A stretch of DNA of 45,956 bases from Acidobacteriota bacterium (GTDB taxonomy: Bacteria > Acidobacteriota > Thermoanaerobaculia > Thermoanaerobaculales > Sulfomarinibacteraceae), in NCBI GenBank assembly GCA_013152895.1, contig JAADFN010000025.1, positions 1 through 45,956 of the forward strand. The letters run 5' to 3'. The notes beneath the pieces are model-generated. The model saw only the letters and a program-made list of their open reading frames with translations. It had not been told where the DNA came from and ran no database searches. The position numbers and the translations under genes were made by a program. Of this stretch, positions 1 to 8,544 are shown piece after piece. How positions within the stretch are numbered: the stretch's first letter is position 1; each line of letters opens with the position of its first letter.

Positions 1-809
1 GCGGAGCGGCGCCGGGTGGTCGGGGGGAGGGGACGGGAGACGAGCTCGACGCTGCCGCCGTCGAGCGTGAGCTGGAGCATCTCCGAACGGGTGGCGGCGG
101 TGACGGTGATGCCCGTGGGAAGGACGGAGCGCAATGTTGCTTCGACAAGCTCCGGCCGGTTGTTTTCGGCCGAGAGGTGCATGCCGATGACGGCCTTGAG
201 GGCCGGACCCGCCAGCTGGTCGAGAGCGTCCTGGGCCTGGTGGTTGGCCAGGTGGCCGTGGCGCGAGGCGATACGTTGCTTGACGACCCAGGGATAGGGG
301 CCGTGCCGGAGCAGATCGGCATCGTGGTTGGCTTCGAGCAACAGGAGATCGCACCCGCGCAGCCTCTCGATCAACAGTGGCGTCATGACGCCGGTGTCGG
401 TGCACAGGCCGACCCTGACATCGCCGTCGTCGATGATCATCGCAACCGGCTCGGCGGCATCGTGACTCGTGGCGACCGGAGTCAGTTCGAGGCCGCCCAG
501 ACGCACGCTCCGCCCGGAGAGCAGCTCCCCGCCGCCGTCCGCTTTGAGCTCCAACGCCGACCACGTCCCCGGCGTGGCCCAAACCGGGAGCGGGTTGTGC
601 CGGACCAGGACCTCGACGCCCCGCACGTGATCCGAATGCTCGTGGGTCAAGGCGATGGCGCCAACCTCGGCGATCGACCGTCCACAGGCGGCGAGCCGGC
701 GGCGGATCGCCAGGGCGGAGATGCCGGCGTCGACGAGCACGGTGCTCGAGCCGGAGCAAAAAAGCACGGCATTGCCCGAAGACCCGGAGGCGAGAATCGA
801 TACCTCCAT
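1..809 (-). CDS. walJ: WalJ/YycJ-family metallo-beta-lactamase-fold hydrolase (partial, 3' end outside window)
   Basis: Translating the minus strand from ATG at 809 gives an N-terminus MEVSILASGSSGNAVLF, the typical opening of the WalJ/YycJ family. The metal-binding motif THEHSDH (HxHxDH) follows at about residues 60-66, and a later HLSAENNRPEL segment is also typical. These proteins are probable metal-dependent nucleases/phosphodiesterases; WalJ is linked to DNA repair and cell-wall control in Firmicutes, but the substrate here is unknown. No stop codon is reached before base 1, so 269 codons are visible and the family's usual length (about 260-270) suggests only a few are missing. The start lies 1 base after the dUTPase stop, so it is probably the tail of the same transcript. 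Confidence 0.88.
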   Translation of the reverse strand, partial: MEVSILASGSSGNAVLFCSGSSTVLVDAGISALAIRRRLAACGRSIAEVGAIALTHEHSDHVRGVEVLVRHNPLPVWATPGTWSALELKADGGGELLSGRSVRLGGLELTPVATSHDAAEPVAMIIDDGDVRVGLCTDTGVMTPLLIERLRGCDLLLLEANHDADLLRHGPYPWVVKQRIASRHGHLANHQAQDALDQLAGPALKAVIGMHLSAENNRPELVEATLRSVLPTGITVTAATRSEMLQLTLDGGSVELVSRPLPPTTRRRS

Positions 810-810
810 C

Positions 811-1257
811 TCAGCGCCCCGTTGAACCGAACCCGCCGTCGCCACGGTGCGTGGCGCCCGGATCGCCGATCTCTTCGAAGCGTGCTCGCACCACGGGGGT
901 GATGACGAGCTGGGCAATCCGCTGGCCGCGCCTGATCGTCACCGGGTCCGTCCCGAGGTTGACGAGGAGCACCTTGACCTCGCCCCTGTAGTCGCTATCG
1001 ATCGTCCCCGGCGCGTTGGCGAGCGTCACCCCCTCTTTCAGGGCCAAGCCCGATCGTGGCCGCACCTGGCCCTCGAACCCCTCCGGAATCTCGAGCACCA
1101 GGCCCGTCGGCACGGCGGCGCGTTCCATCGGTCGAAGGACCAGGGGCTCCTCGAGCGCTGCTGCGAGGTCGGCGCCGGCGGATCCCGGCGTGGCATACGC
1201 CGGAAGCTCGAGCCCGCGGGCGTGGCCGAGCCGCTGAACGCCGATCCGGACCTTCAT
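811..1257 (-). CDS. dut: dUTP diphosphatase (dUTPase)
   Basis: Hydrolyses dUTP to dUMP and pyrophosphate, keeping uracil out of DNA and feeding dTMP synthesis. All five trimeric-dUTPase motifs are visible in the 148-residue protein: PGSAGADL (motif 1), PRSGLA (2), [10 protein letters not shown] (3, with the catalytic Asp/Tyr), RGQRIAQLV (4) and the C-terminal glycine-rich [10 protein letters not shown] (5). Length is normal. I chose the ATG at 1257 (MKVRIGV) because it overlaps the stop of the upstream M16 peptidase by 4 bases (ATGA); the longer reading frame to 1290 lies inside that peptidase. Cytoplasmic and cotranscribed with its neighbours. Confidence 0.95.
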   Translation of the reverse strand: MKVRIGVQRLGHARGLELPAYATPGSAGADLAAALEEPLVLRPMERAAVPTGLVLEIPEGFEGQVRPRSGLALKEGVTLANAPGTIDSDYRGEVKVLLVNLGTDPVTIRRGQRIAQLVITPVVRARFEEIGDPGATHRGDGGFGSTGR

Positions 1258-2480
1258 GCGACCCGCTCCTCGATCCCATCCGGCCCGCACAACGCCGTGG
1301 CTGCAACGCCGAGATCGATCACACGGCGCGCCAGCCTGCGAACGTCGCCGAGCGTCACCCGTCTCACCTCCTCCAGGACGGCCGTCAGATCGAAGCGGCG
1401 GCCCCGGTCAAGCAGCTCGTCAGCCTCGAGGGAAACCCGCACAGACGGTTCTTCAGCGTCCATGACGAGGCCGCGGGAAAGGGCCTGGACGGCGATCTCC
1501 ACCTCATCCGCCACGAGTGTGGCGCTGAGTCGTTCGAGCTCCTCCATCACCAGGCGGCGGGCCTGAGCAAAAGCTCCTTTTCCGCACGCCCACCCAACCT
1601 CGAGCAGTCCGCCGGGCCGACGCAGGACCAGGGCCGAGAACACGTCGTAGGCCAGGCCCTCGTCCTCGCGCAATCGCTGAAACAGCCGGCTCGAAGCGCC
1701 CACGCCAAGAATCCTGTTGAGGACCGCCAGTGCTGCGATCTCCGGCGAGCCGGATCCTGGCGCCGGAAAACCGAGCCGCGCATGAACCTGGTCGCTCGAA
1801 CCGATGTTCTCGCTCAGTCTCCCCCCGATCCACCGCATGGGGGCGATCTCCTCGTGGGAGGGCGGCCTGCCGAGGGGCAGTCGGCTCAAACGGGACCCGA
1901 GCTCCCCGGCGTCCACGTCCCCCGCCACGGTGACCAGGAGGCCACCCGGCCGGATGAGCGCGGCGTGGTGGCGCCGCAGCACGTCCGGAGTCAACCTCCC
2001 AAGCGACGTCACATCGCCGATGATCGGCCGGGCAAGCGGATGGCGCCCCCAAGCCGCTTCGAGCAACAGCTCTTCGACCCGGTCCTCGGGATCCGAGCGG
2101 GCCAGCTCGAGCTCGGCACGGGCGACGCGCCGTTCGAGGTCGACATCTTCGGGCGCGAACGTCGGATCGAGCACGGCGTCTTCGAGAAGCCCGACCGCCT
2201 CGTCCAGGGCATCCACGGTCGTCTCCACGGTGAGCCCCATCGACTCGGCGCCCGTCCAGGCATCCACGCCGCCGCCCAGCCGGTCGACCAGCTGGGCAAG
2301 CTCAAGCCGCTGCCGGGCGCCGCACCGCCGAAGCATCAGATGCTCCACGAGGTGTGTCGCGCCGGCCATCGCCTCGCCATCGTGGCCGGCGCCGTGCAGA
2401 ATGCGAACGCTGAGACAGACCGTCCGCCGTCCGGGGAAGGGCTGCACTAAAAGCGCGGGGAGAGAACCGAAACGTCCCAT
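1254..2480 (-). CDS. M16-family zinc metallopeptidase (insulinase-like, PMPCB type)
   Basis: Protein of 408 residues with the inverted zinc motif HxxEH at residues 43-47 (HLVEH) and a third ligand Glu near 123, the spacing expected for M16. The second half carries the characteristic arginine/tyrosine region ([13 protein letters not shown]). It resembles single-domain-pair processing proteases such as YmxG/PqqL-type enzymes, which degrade or process small peptides; the natural substrate is unknown. No signal peptide is visible, so it is probably cytoplasmic. ATG at 2480 was chosen because homology begins there ([18 protein letters not shown]); the open frame runs upstream without recognisable protein. 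The ribosome binding site is weak. The stop overlaps the dut start. The 124 bases separating it from the pseudopilin gene show no feature. Confidence 0.88.
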   Translation of the reverse strand: MGRFGSLPALLVQPFPGRRTVCLSVRILHGAGHDGEAMAGATHLVEHLMLRRCGARQRLELAQLVDRLGGGVDAWTGAESMGLTVETTVDALDEAVGLLEDAVLDPTFAPEDVDLERRVARAELELARSDPEDRVEELLLEAAWGRHPLARPIIGDVTSLGRLTPDVLRRHHAALIRPGGLLVTVAGDVDAGELGSRLSRLPLGRPPSHEEIAPMRWIGGRLSENIGSSDQVHARLGFPAPGSGSPEIAALAVLNRILGVGASSRLFQRLREDEGLAYDVFSALVLRRPGGLLEVGWACGKGAFAQARRLVMEELERLSATLVADEVEIAVQALSRGLVMDAEEPSVRVSLEADELLDRGRRFDLTAVLEEVRRVTLGDVRRLARRVIDLGVAATALCGPDGIEERVA

Positions 2481-2604
2481 GCTCAGTGCGGAGTGTACAC
2501 CACCCGCAGGGCACGATCCGCCGACGTGCGAGTCGTGGCCCGCCACGGCGGGAGTACGCTCCGCGCCTGCATCCCAGCCGTCCCAACGCGCACCGGGCCA
2601 CGGG

Positions 2605-3360
2605 TCAGCGGCGGTAGACCGGCGGACGCCGGCGCACCGGGGGACGGTAGCCTCCGGGGCGTCCGCCGCCAGGCGGGCGAAGGCCGCCGGGGGGCCTGCC
2701 GCGAGCTCCTGGGAAGCGCCCGCGCGACGCCCGCTTGAGGACGAACTTCCACTCGCAGTACTTCTGCCGTCCGTCGACGATCTTGATGCTCCTGGCGCAG
2801 CTCCTGGAGAAGACTCCCATGATCGGGCCAGTTTCCTTGGGTGGCTCGCCAAAGCCACTCCCGCCGCCGGCAGCGGGAGTGGGCGTCGGCGCCGGGGTGG
2901 GTGTCGGGGTCGGCGCGAATCCACCTCCCCTCACGCGGGGCGGACGGATCTTGTGAACTCCCTGCCCCGGATGGATGAGCCCCCAGTTGTACGAGTTCGT
3001 AATCGGATCCTTCCATTTCTTCCGGATGACCCGGGGCTTGGCCTTCCAGATTTCTTTGAGCGACATCGGGTACCGGCCGTACTTCTTTCGGAACAGGCGG
3101 ATCGCCTCGACGTACTGGTGGCCACGGAAGATCAGCTCTTCTTCCTTTTCCCGCTTCATTTCGAACGTGGCTGTCTGGATGACGACGCTCAACATGATCG
3201 ACATGACCGCGATGATGACGAGGACCGCAACCAGGGTGAACCCCCTCTGTGCGTCGGACCGAGCGGCTCGCGCGGTGCGCCTTCCACCGGCCGCCATGCC
3301 GTGCCCTGATGGAGAGCCCGCCGGGCCTGCCGGCGGGGAAGCCAGAGTCTGGCGTATCAC
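2605..3360 (-). CDS. Minor pseudopilin-like protein lacking Glu5, with Pro-Thr linker and Arg/Pro/Gly-rich tail
   Basis: A prepilin leader ends in QRG and is followed by FTLVAVLVIIAVM, so prepilin peptidase should cut after Gly. Position +5, normally Glu, is Ala. In type II secretion the tip pseudopilin GspK also lacks Glu5, so this may be the tip or initiating subunit. A mature domain of about 110 residues contains DPITNSYNW, like the GspG paralogues. A proline-threonine linker (PTPTPTPAPTPTP) follows, then a segment with two Cys (SRSCARSIK and KYCEW), and a highly basic R/P/G-rich tail. GTG at 3358-3360 is supported by GGAGG 7 bases upstream. It lies 12 bases after the gspG stop and is the last pseudopilin of the operon. 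The exact role is inferred. Confidence 0.75.
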   Translation of the reverse strand: MIRQTLASPPAGPAGSPSGHGMAAGGRRTARAARSDAQRGFTLVAVLVIIAVMSIMLSVVIQTATFEMKREKEEELIFRGHQYVEAIRLFRKKYGRYPMSLKEIWKAKPRVIRKKWKDPITNSYNWGLIHPGQGVHKIRPPRVRGGGFAPTPTPTPAPTPTPAAGGGSGFGEPPKETGPIMGVFSRSCARSIKIVDGRQKYCEWKFVLKRASRGRFPGARGRPPGGLRPPGGGRPGGYRPPVRRRPPVYRR

Positions 3361-3372
3361 GACCCCGCCTCC

Positions 3373-3816
3373 TTACCAGTCGGCGTACGTCGTCCCATCC
3401 AGGGCCGTACCCGGCGCCCCGGAGTGAACGTCGATGATGCCCGGGCCCCCACCCTGTCCCTCGGGCGGTTGCAGGTCGGTATCCTGGTCGCTCTCGGCAT
3501 AGACGACCTTCCAGCTCTCGGTCGATCTCGTGATCGGATCCTCAGGAATACGCCGGATGTAGCCCGCATCGACGAGCGCTTTCAAGGAGGGCGGATAGTG
3601 TCCCTTGTCGGCCAGGTACTGATCGATGCACGAGCGCAGCGTGAAAAGATCTTCCTTGAGCGCAGCTTCCCTGGCCTTCTGTGGAGCGGTCTTCATCGCG
3701 GGGACGGCGATCGTGGCGAGAATGCCGATGATCGCGACCACCACGATCAGCTCGATCAAGGTAAAGCCGCCCGGCGCCGGCCCCCTTACACGCGTCTCAC
3801 GTCTTGTTTCATCCAT
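3373..3816 (-). CDS. gspG: Type II secretion major pseudopilin GspG-like
   Basis: A 147-residue pseudopilin. The cleavage site GG before FTLIELIVVVAIIGILATIAVP includes the assembly-critical Glu at +5. The soluble part has the GspG layout: helix (QKAREAALKEDLFTLRSCIDQY), then HYPPSLKALVDAGYIRRIPEDPITRS, an acidic calcium-loop-like section, and the C-terminal GTALDGTTYADW. This C-terminus recurs in the paralogue just upstream. It should polymerise into the periplasmic pseudopilus driven by GspE and GspF and be cut by a prepilin peptidase, which is not encoded in this window. ATG at 3816 gives the short leader expected before the cleavage site. Confidence 0.9.
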   Translation of the reverse strand: MDETRRETRVRGPAPGGFTLIELIVVVAIIGILATIAVPAMKTAPQKAREAALKEDLFTLRSCIDQYLADKGHYPPSLKALVDAGYIRRIPEDPITRSTESWKVVYAESDQDTDLQPPEGQGGGPGIIDVHSGAPGTALDGTTYADW

Positions 3817-3824
3817 CGTTCGTC

Positions 3825-4295
3825 TCACCAATCCTTGTACTTCGTCCCGTCGATCGCGGTCCCATCCGAGAGCGTGTAGACGTCGTACACGTCCTGGCCT
3901 CCCCATGTCGTCGAATCCGGCTCATCCTGGTACGATCGCAGGCCCCACTTCTTCTCGCCCGTCATCGGATCTCTCGGGATGCGCCGCAAGAATTTGTGTT
4001 TCGTCGTCTTGCCGACGATCTTCACCCCCTCGACGAGGGTCTCCAGCGTGGGCGGATACCCCTCCGTCCCGAGCTTGACCTGGATCATGCCCTGATCCGC
4101 CAGGCGCTTGTACTCGTCGATGGCGTTTCGCATCATGCGAAGGTCCAGGCGAAGCTCCGCCTCCTTGCGCCTTTTCACCGCATACTTCGCCACGGGAATC
4201 ACGATCCCAGCCAGGATCGTGATCAGGGCGGCCACCATGACCAGCTCGGCCAGTGTGAACCCGCGTTCCCCGCGTCGCGGACGAATGCTCGTCAT
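3825..4295 (-). CDS. Type II secretion pseudopilin GspG paralogue
   Basis: A 156-residue pseudopilin with leader ERG before FTLAELVMVAALITILAGIVIP (Glu at +5 present). It is longer than its neighbour by an insertion (QGMIQVKLGTEGYPPTLETL and KIVGKTTKHKF) but keeps RRIPRDPMTGEKKWGLR and the same C-terminal TAIDGTKYKDW. Tandem GspG paralogues suggest two major subunits or subunit specialisation. ATG at 4295 lies 4 bases after the secretin stop, and its own stop is 8 bases before the next pseudopilin start, so the pseudopilins and secretin are translated from one message. Confidence 0.88.
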   Translation of the reverse strand: MTSIRPRRGERGFTLAELVMVAALITILAGIVIPVAKYAVKRRKEAELRLDLRMMRNAIDEYKRLADQGMIQVKLGTEGYPPTLETLVEGVKIVGKTTKHKFLRRIPRDPMTGEKKWGLRSYQDEPDSTTWGGQDVYDVYTLSDGTAIDGTKYKDW

Positions 4296-4299
4296 CACG

Positions 4300-6720
4300 T
4301 CAGCTCCCGTCTCCCGCCGCACCTTCCGCGCGGAGCACGAACACGGTCGCCTGACCGGCCGACACGGCCAACAGCTTCCCGCTGGCATCCATGGCCCCCT
4401 GGGAGGAGAGAACCACGGGAATCTGACCGGGCTGAAGCGCTTCCACCGTCAGCGTGGCGACGACCTGCGCGGATTCGGCATCTGGATGAGCAACCCCAAG
4501 ATCCAGGTTGAGCCATCCTGCAGAGGGCGCCTCCTGGTTTCCCAGCTCGTCAACGCCTCTTGCCAGGGCGATGTGCGTGATCTTGAGCCGCCTCGAGTTG
4601 TACGAGATTCCGACGGGAATGTGGAACGAGCCTGGCGAGCCCTCCATGACCACCTGGATTTTCGTTGTGTTGCCTGGCCGCAGCGAGATGACGGCCGGCT
4701 GCAAGCTCAGCGAGAGTGCCTTCCCTGCCGGCCCGCCGACGCTCTGGGACGCCGTTCCGCCGGCCTCGCCAGCCGGTTGGACCGCATCGCCCGAACCGGG
4801 AGTTCCCTGGGTTGTTTGGAGGCCCTGGGCATTGATCGGCCCGCTGCCCGGTACAAGCGACCGTCCCCTCTTGCCAACCGGCACGATGCGCTTCGACACC
4901 CTGGGCTTGATGCGGCGGAGCCGGAGCCGCTGGTTCGGGAACCGGCGGCGGGTCTTGACACCCGATTCTCCGAAGGGGCCCGCAAAGCCGCGGCCAGACC
5001 GCACCCGGGGCGAGTTGCCATAGTACGAGATCCGCTTCTCGGTCCCGACCCACATCGGCGCCAGGTCCGATTCCTCGATATCCGGGTACCGGATGATATG
5101 GGGCGTCAACGTCAGGACGAGGTCGGTGGTTGTCTTGTTGGTAGATGTGTTCGTAAACAGCTTGCCGAGGATGGGAATATCCGACAGGAGCGGAATCTTG
5201 TTCTTGGTCGTCGTCTTGTCCTCTTTGTACAGGCCGACCAGCATGTTGGTCTCACCGTCCTTGAGACGGATGACGGTGTCGATGGTCCGGGTTCCGATAA
5301 TCGGCAACCCGCCTTCCGCAGTCCCGGCAACCTGGGAAACCTCGACCTTGACCTTGAGCGTGATCTCCCGGTTGTGGTGGACGCGGGGCTCGACGTTGAT
5401 CTTGATGCCGACGTCCTGGTACTGGTACGAGGTCAATGGCACGATACTGCCGCCGATGGTGTTGGACGTGTTGAAGCTCGTCACGGGAATCGGCGTTCTC
5501 TGGCCGATCACGAGCGATCCCTTCTCGCCGTCCGTGATCCGCATCTGCGGTTCCGCCAGGGAGGTCGCGTCGGTCGTCGACTTCACCAGGTTGATCAGGA
5601 CGTTGGGAACCGTTACCGTCCACGCGCCGTTGGTGATATTCGAGAGCTGATTGAGACGGATCGGCGTGTCGGCGCTCGAGCTCCCCGTTACCTTCGTGTT
5701 GTCCAGGTTCAGGTTGACGCCGTAGGTCGAGAGCTCGGTACCGAGCTTTTGAAGCTTGGTCGAGTTGACCTCCAGTAGCTCGACGTCGATCATGACCTCG
5801 CCCTTGGCCTTGTCCAGCGTCTTGATCAGCTTTTCCGCAATGGCAACCTTGTCGGCGGTATCCCGGATCGTAATGGCGTTGAGCTGTTCATCCGTGGCGA
5901 TCCGCCGGGTCTCGATCAACGACCGGAGGGCCTTGTCGACGTCCTTGACATCCGCGTTGGACAAGAAGAATGTCTTGATGACGAGATCCTCGTAATCCCG
6001 GCGATTCTGGGGCGTATCGTCCGCAATGATGATCGTGTTGGGATCGATGACCTTGTAAAACTGGCCGGCCGCCTGCATGACGATTTCCAGCCCTTCTTTC
6101 GCCGACACATCCCTTAGCTCGATGGAGAGCTTGGGGTTCTTGAGCTTGGGGTCGAACAACACGTTGAACCCGTATGCCTTCCCGAGGGCCCGGTAGATCT
6201 CCTTGACCGGCTTGGCCTTGGGAAAGCTCAAGGTGATCGGCTCCGGCGACCGGGGATTCAGGATTGGTGGCTTCACCTTCATCTCCCCGGCCTTCTTTTT
6301 CATCTCCTCGATGGTCTCTTTCCCGTTGGGGCGAGCCAGGATCTCCAGGTCCTTCTTGACCTTTTCGAGCTCCTGGGCGGCGTACTGGTGGGTCGGATCG
6401 AGCTGAACGGCCATCTGGAGCTCGTTCCTGGCCGACATCATCCGCCCGAGCTTTTTCAGGGCCATGCCACGCTTGAAGTGCTGCTCCGCGGCGCGCTGCC
6501 GGGCCCGGATCAGTGCGATCTTGTAGTGGATGTTGGTGGGATCGGCCGCCAGCGCCTCGAGGTAGTAGTACACCGCACCATCCCAGTTTTGGCGCTCCAC
6601 GGCCTCCTTGCCCTGGTGGGCGGCCCGTTGGGTCGCGCACCCCCCCATGAAGACGAGCCCGGCCAGGCTCAACACCAGGAAGATTCGAGATCGACTATTT
6701 CTTTGTTTCAAGCGGTACAC
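4300..6720 (-). CDS. gspD: Lipoprotein secretin (GspD/PilQ family) with N-terminal TPRs and C-terminal cohesin-like domain
   Basis: Outer-membrane channel of the secretion/pilus machine. In the 806-residue protein a lipobox (LVFMGGC, Cys28) predicts a lipoprotein. Residues about 40-125 form tetratricopeptide-like helices (NWDGAVYYYLEALAADPTN, MSARNELQMAVQLDPTH). About 155-240 is an N0/STN domain, followed by a short-repeat N1 domain. The secretin beta-barrel domain contains the conserved GQRTPIPV and VGLYKEDKTTTKNKIPLL stretches and the closing TPHIIRYP. The last 138 residues resemble a cohesin fold (LSLQPAVISLRPGNTTKIQVV). GTG at 6720 is chosen because AGGAGG sits 9 bases upstream and the start precedes the lipoprotein signal; it overlaps the PilP-like gene by 26 bases. 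A TTG at 6711 is the alternative. Confidence 0.9.
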   Translation of the reverse strand: MYRLKQRNSRSRIFLVLSLAGLVFMGGCATQRAAHQGKEAVERQNWDGAVYYYLEALAADPTNIHYKIALIRARQRAAEQHFKRGMALKKLGRMMSARNELQMAVQLDPTHQYAAQELEKVKKDLEILARPNGKETIEEMKKKAGEMKVKPPILNPRSPEPITLSFPKAKPVKEIYRALGKAYGFNVLFDPKLKNPKLSIELRDVSAKEGLEIVMQAAGQFYKVIDPNTIIIADDTPQNRRDYEDLVIKTFFLSNADVKDVDKALRSLIETRRIATDEQLNAITIRDTADKVAIAEKLIKTLDKAKGEVMIDVELLEVNSTKLQKLGTELSTYGVNLNLDNTKVTGSSSADTPIRLNQLSNITNGAWTVTVPNVLINLVKSTTDATSLAEPQMRITDGEKGSLVIGQRTPIPVTSFNTSNTIGGSIVPLTSYQYQDVGIKINVEPRVHHNREITLKVKVEVSQVAGTAEGGLPIIGTRTIDTVIRLKDGETNMLVGLYKEDKTTTKNKIPLLSDIPILGKLFTNTSTNKTTTDLVLTLTPHIIRYPDIEESDLAPMWVGTEKRISYYGNSPRVRSGRGFAGPFGESGVKTRRRFPNQRLRLRRIKPRVSKRIVPVGKRGRSLVPGSGPINAQGLQTTQGTPGSGDAVQPAGEAGGTASQSVGGPAGKALSLSLQPAVISLRPGNTTKIQVVMEGSPGSFHIPVGISYNSRRLKITHIALARGVDELGNQEAPSAGWLNLDLGVAHPDAESAQVVATLTVEALQPGQIPVVLSSQGAMDASGKLLAVSAGQATVFVLRAEGAAGDGS

Positions 6721-7267
6721 GCTTCGTGACCTCCTCCGGATAGCCGACATACCCGATCTCGACCGAGTCGTAGCCGACCTTTCGAATGATGAAGACATCG
6801 TCAAGGATCCCGCCCTGTGGCGCCACCTCGACCCGCTTTCCTTTCCGGAACACGGCGACGGGAAGCTCAGAGGGCCCAAAGTACCCGATGTAAACCGCGG
6901 TGAATGACGGAGGCGGGCCAAGGGTCCGGCCGTCGCTCGTGTGAATCCTGTACGGGGTTGGCGTCGGCCGCGGCGTCCGCGTGGGTCTCGGCGGCAGCGT
7001 TGGCCGTGGGGTCAGGTTCGGCGTCGGCGTTGGGGGCCGGCCGAACGTGAACGGATTTCGTTCAAAGTGAGCGCTCGTTTCCGGAAGCGGCGTCAGGGCC
7101 GCAAGGTCCAGCGCCGGTACGGTCCGGGCCGTGTAGGAGACCTCGGCCCCGCCCGAGGCGCCGCCCGCCTGCGCGCCGCTGCGATGGCGCAGGACGAGCC
7201 ACACCAGCAGCAGGACTGCAAGGATGGCCAGCAGCACGGTGACCCGGTTGCGCTCAGCTTTGTCCAC
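6695..7267 (-). CDS. PilP/GspC-like inner-membrane protein with proline-threonine linker
   Basis: About 190 residues: a short cytoplasmic N-terminus, one transmembrane helix (VTVLLAILAVLLLVWLVL), a long Pro/Thr/Arg linker (PRPTLPPRPTRTPRPTPTP), then a compact beta domain (FTAVYIGYFGPSELPVAVFRKG ... DSVEIGYVGY). This layout matches PilP and GspC, which connect the inner-membrane platform (PilNO/GspLM) with the secretin periplasmic domains. Primary sequence similarity is weak, so the call rests on architecture and on its place between pilO and the secretin. GTG at 7267 is preferred because GGAGG is 5 bases upstream; the GTG at 7312 lacks a ribosome binding site. Confidence 0.7.
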   Translation of the reverse strand: MDKAERNRVTVLLAILAVLLLVWLVLRHRSGAQAGGASGGAEVSYTARTVPALDLAALTPLPETSAHFERNPFTFGRPPTPTPNLTPRPTLPPRPTRTPRPTPTPYRIHTSDGRTLGPPPSFTAVYIGYFGPSELPVAVFRKGKRVEVAPQGGILDDVFIIRKVGYDSVEIGYVGYPEEVTKRVPLETKK

Positions 7268-7327
7268 TGCACCCTCCAACACATGCCGGAGACCGGTCCT
7301 GCGACCCCCCACCAGTGGGGCGCGGCC

Positions 7328-7972
7328 TCATGGCGCTGCGCTTCCCGCAGCTCCATCGGCGGGAGCCGCCTGGTCAAATCCACCGGTCAGTTGCTTGAGA
7401 AGCTTCTCGTCGGCCTTGGCAAGGTACGTGCTCAGATGCACGGACACCTTGAGCTGATTCGTCGTCGTCCCTGCCTCGCCACCGAGCCGGATCTGGTCGA
7501 TGATGAAGAATTGCCGGCTCGCCTGAAGCGCCGCCAGTAGCTTGCGGATCTGAACGTACGTGCCGGATACGGAAAACCGGATCCCGAATCTGACAAGATC
7601 GAGTTTCTGGTCCCGCTTTGCGCCGTACGCGTAGGTCTGGGGAAAGAGCCCTGCGTCCTGGGTCGCGGAACCGATCGCCTTGAGAATCCCTGGGAGCCGG
7701 CCAGAAAGAGATCCGAAAACGTTGTCATACACGGAGTGCAGGTCCTTGTCGAGCGTGACCATGGCGGCCCTGTTTGCCGATGCCTGCCGGTCGAGCTCCC
7801 TCAGGTGAGCAACCTGCTTCTCCAACCGCGTCACGTCCTTCTGCACCTGGGCCTGGCGGCCGACGTTCTTCCCGTTGAGCCAGACGTAGCCGGCCAGCGA
7901 GGCGGCCAAGACCACGGCCGCCGGCACCCAGGCCGGCCACAGGGCTCGCCACGGGGCGCTGCGCGTCATCAT
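7328..7972 (-). CDS. pilO: PilO-like inner-membrane assembly protein
   Basis: A 214-residue bitopic protein. A cytoplasmic tip (MMTRSAPWRALWPAW) precedes one transmembrane helix (VPAAVVLAASLAGYVWL), then a coiled-coil region (VQKDVTRLEKQVAHLRELDRQ) and a ferredoxin-like domain with the PilO signature (FGIRFSVSGTYVQIRKLLAALQASRQFFIIDQI). PilO forms heterodimers with PilN that align the secretin with the assembly platform. The first of two consecutive ATGs (7972) has AGGAGG 8 bases upstream. It overlaps the pilN stop by 4 bases. Confidence 0.85.
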   Translation of the reverse strand: MMTRSAPWRALWPAWVPAAVVLAASLAGYVWLNGKNVGRQAQVQKDVTRLEKQVAHLRELDRQASANRAAMVTLDKDLHSVYDNVFGSLSGRLPGILKAIGSATQDAGLFPQTYAYGAKRDQKLDLVRFGIRFSVSGTYVQIRKLLAALQASRQFFIIDQIRLGGEAGTTTNQLKVSVHLSTYLAKADEKLLKQLTGGFDQAAPADGAAGSAAP

Positions 7973-8544
7973 TGTGCAGCCTCCTGGCCACTCCGGTATC
8001 CGACGCGGAGCCTGAACTCGTACTCCGCGCTCTTGGACGCTTCCGGCGTGCTTTCGGAACGCGGAAGCGGATTGAAGAAATGAGGATCGGCGATCATGTT
8101 CTCCAGCATCTTGATCATCGCCATCCGCGTCCGGGCCGTTCCGCGGATCGTCAGCCGGACGCCGTCGGGGGTAACAGCCGGCGAGACCTGGAACAGCCTC
8201 ACCTGCCGCGGAAGAACCCTCCCGAGGTCGTCGAGCAGCTTGAGCCACGAAAAAGCGTGGCCGCCGAGAATTGCGTTCAGCCGGACGACCCTCGCATCGA
8301 GGGCCCGCCACGGCACCTTCGACAGGCTGGAAACGTCCCGGCGAACCCTCTGGTCGAGCTCGGCCTGCTGCGCCACGAGGCGCGAGCGCTGGTTCAGCAG
8401 CTCGTCCAGCTTACGGCTCCCCGAGTAGTACAGGTGAACATCAATGGCGAGCAGGAGCATGGCCAACACGCCGGCGACAGCCGTCAGCCACCACACGGGC
8501 CGGGTGTTCATGAATGGGCGCGAGGCGAGGTTCGGAACCGTCAT
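7969..8544 (-). CDS. pilN: PilN-like inner-membrane assembly protein
   Basis: A 191-residue protein beginning MTVPNLASRPFMNTRPVW, which matches the PilN N-terminal motif (INLL/NLASRPF) that docks into a groove of PilM. One transmembrane helix follows (WLTAVAGVLAMLLLAIDVHLYY), then a coiled coil (LDELLNQRSRLVAQQAELDQRV) and a periplasmic domain (LPRQVRLFQVSPAVTPDGVRLTIRGTA). ATG at 8544 overlaps the pilM stop by 4 bases (ATGA), the same coupling used through this part of the operon. Confidence 0.88.
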   Translation of the reverse strand: MTVPNLASRPFMNTRPVWWLTAVAGVLAMLLLAIDVHLYYSGSRKLDELLNQRSRLVAQQAELDQRVRRDVSSLSKVPWRALDARVVRLNAILGGHAFSWLKLLDDLGRVLPRQVRLFQVSPAVTPDGVRLTIRGTARTRMAMIKMLENMIADPHFFNPLPRSESTPEASKSAEYEFRLRVGYRSGQEAAQ

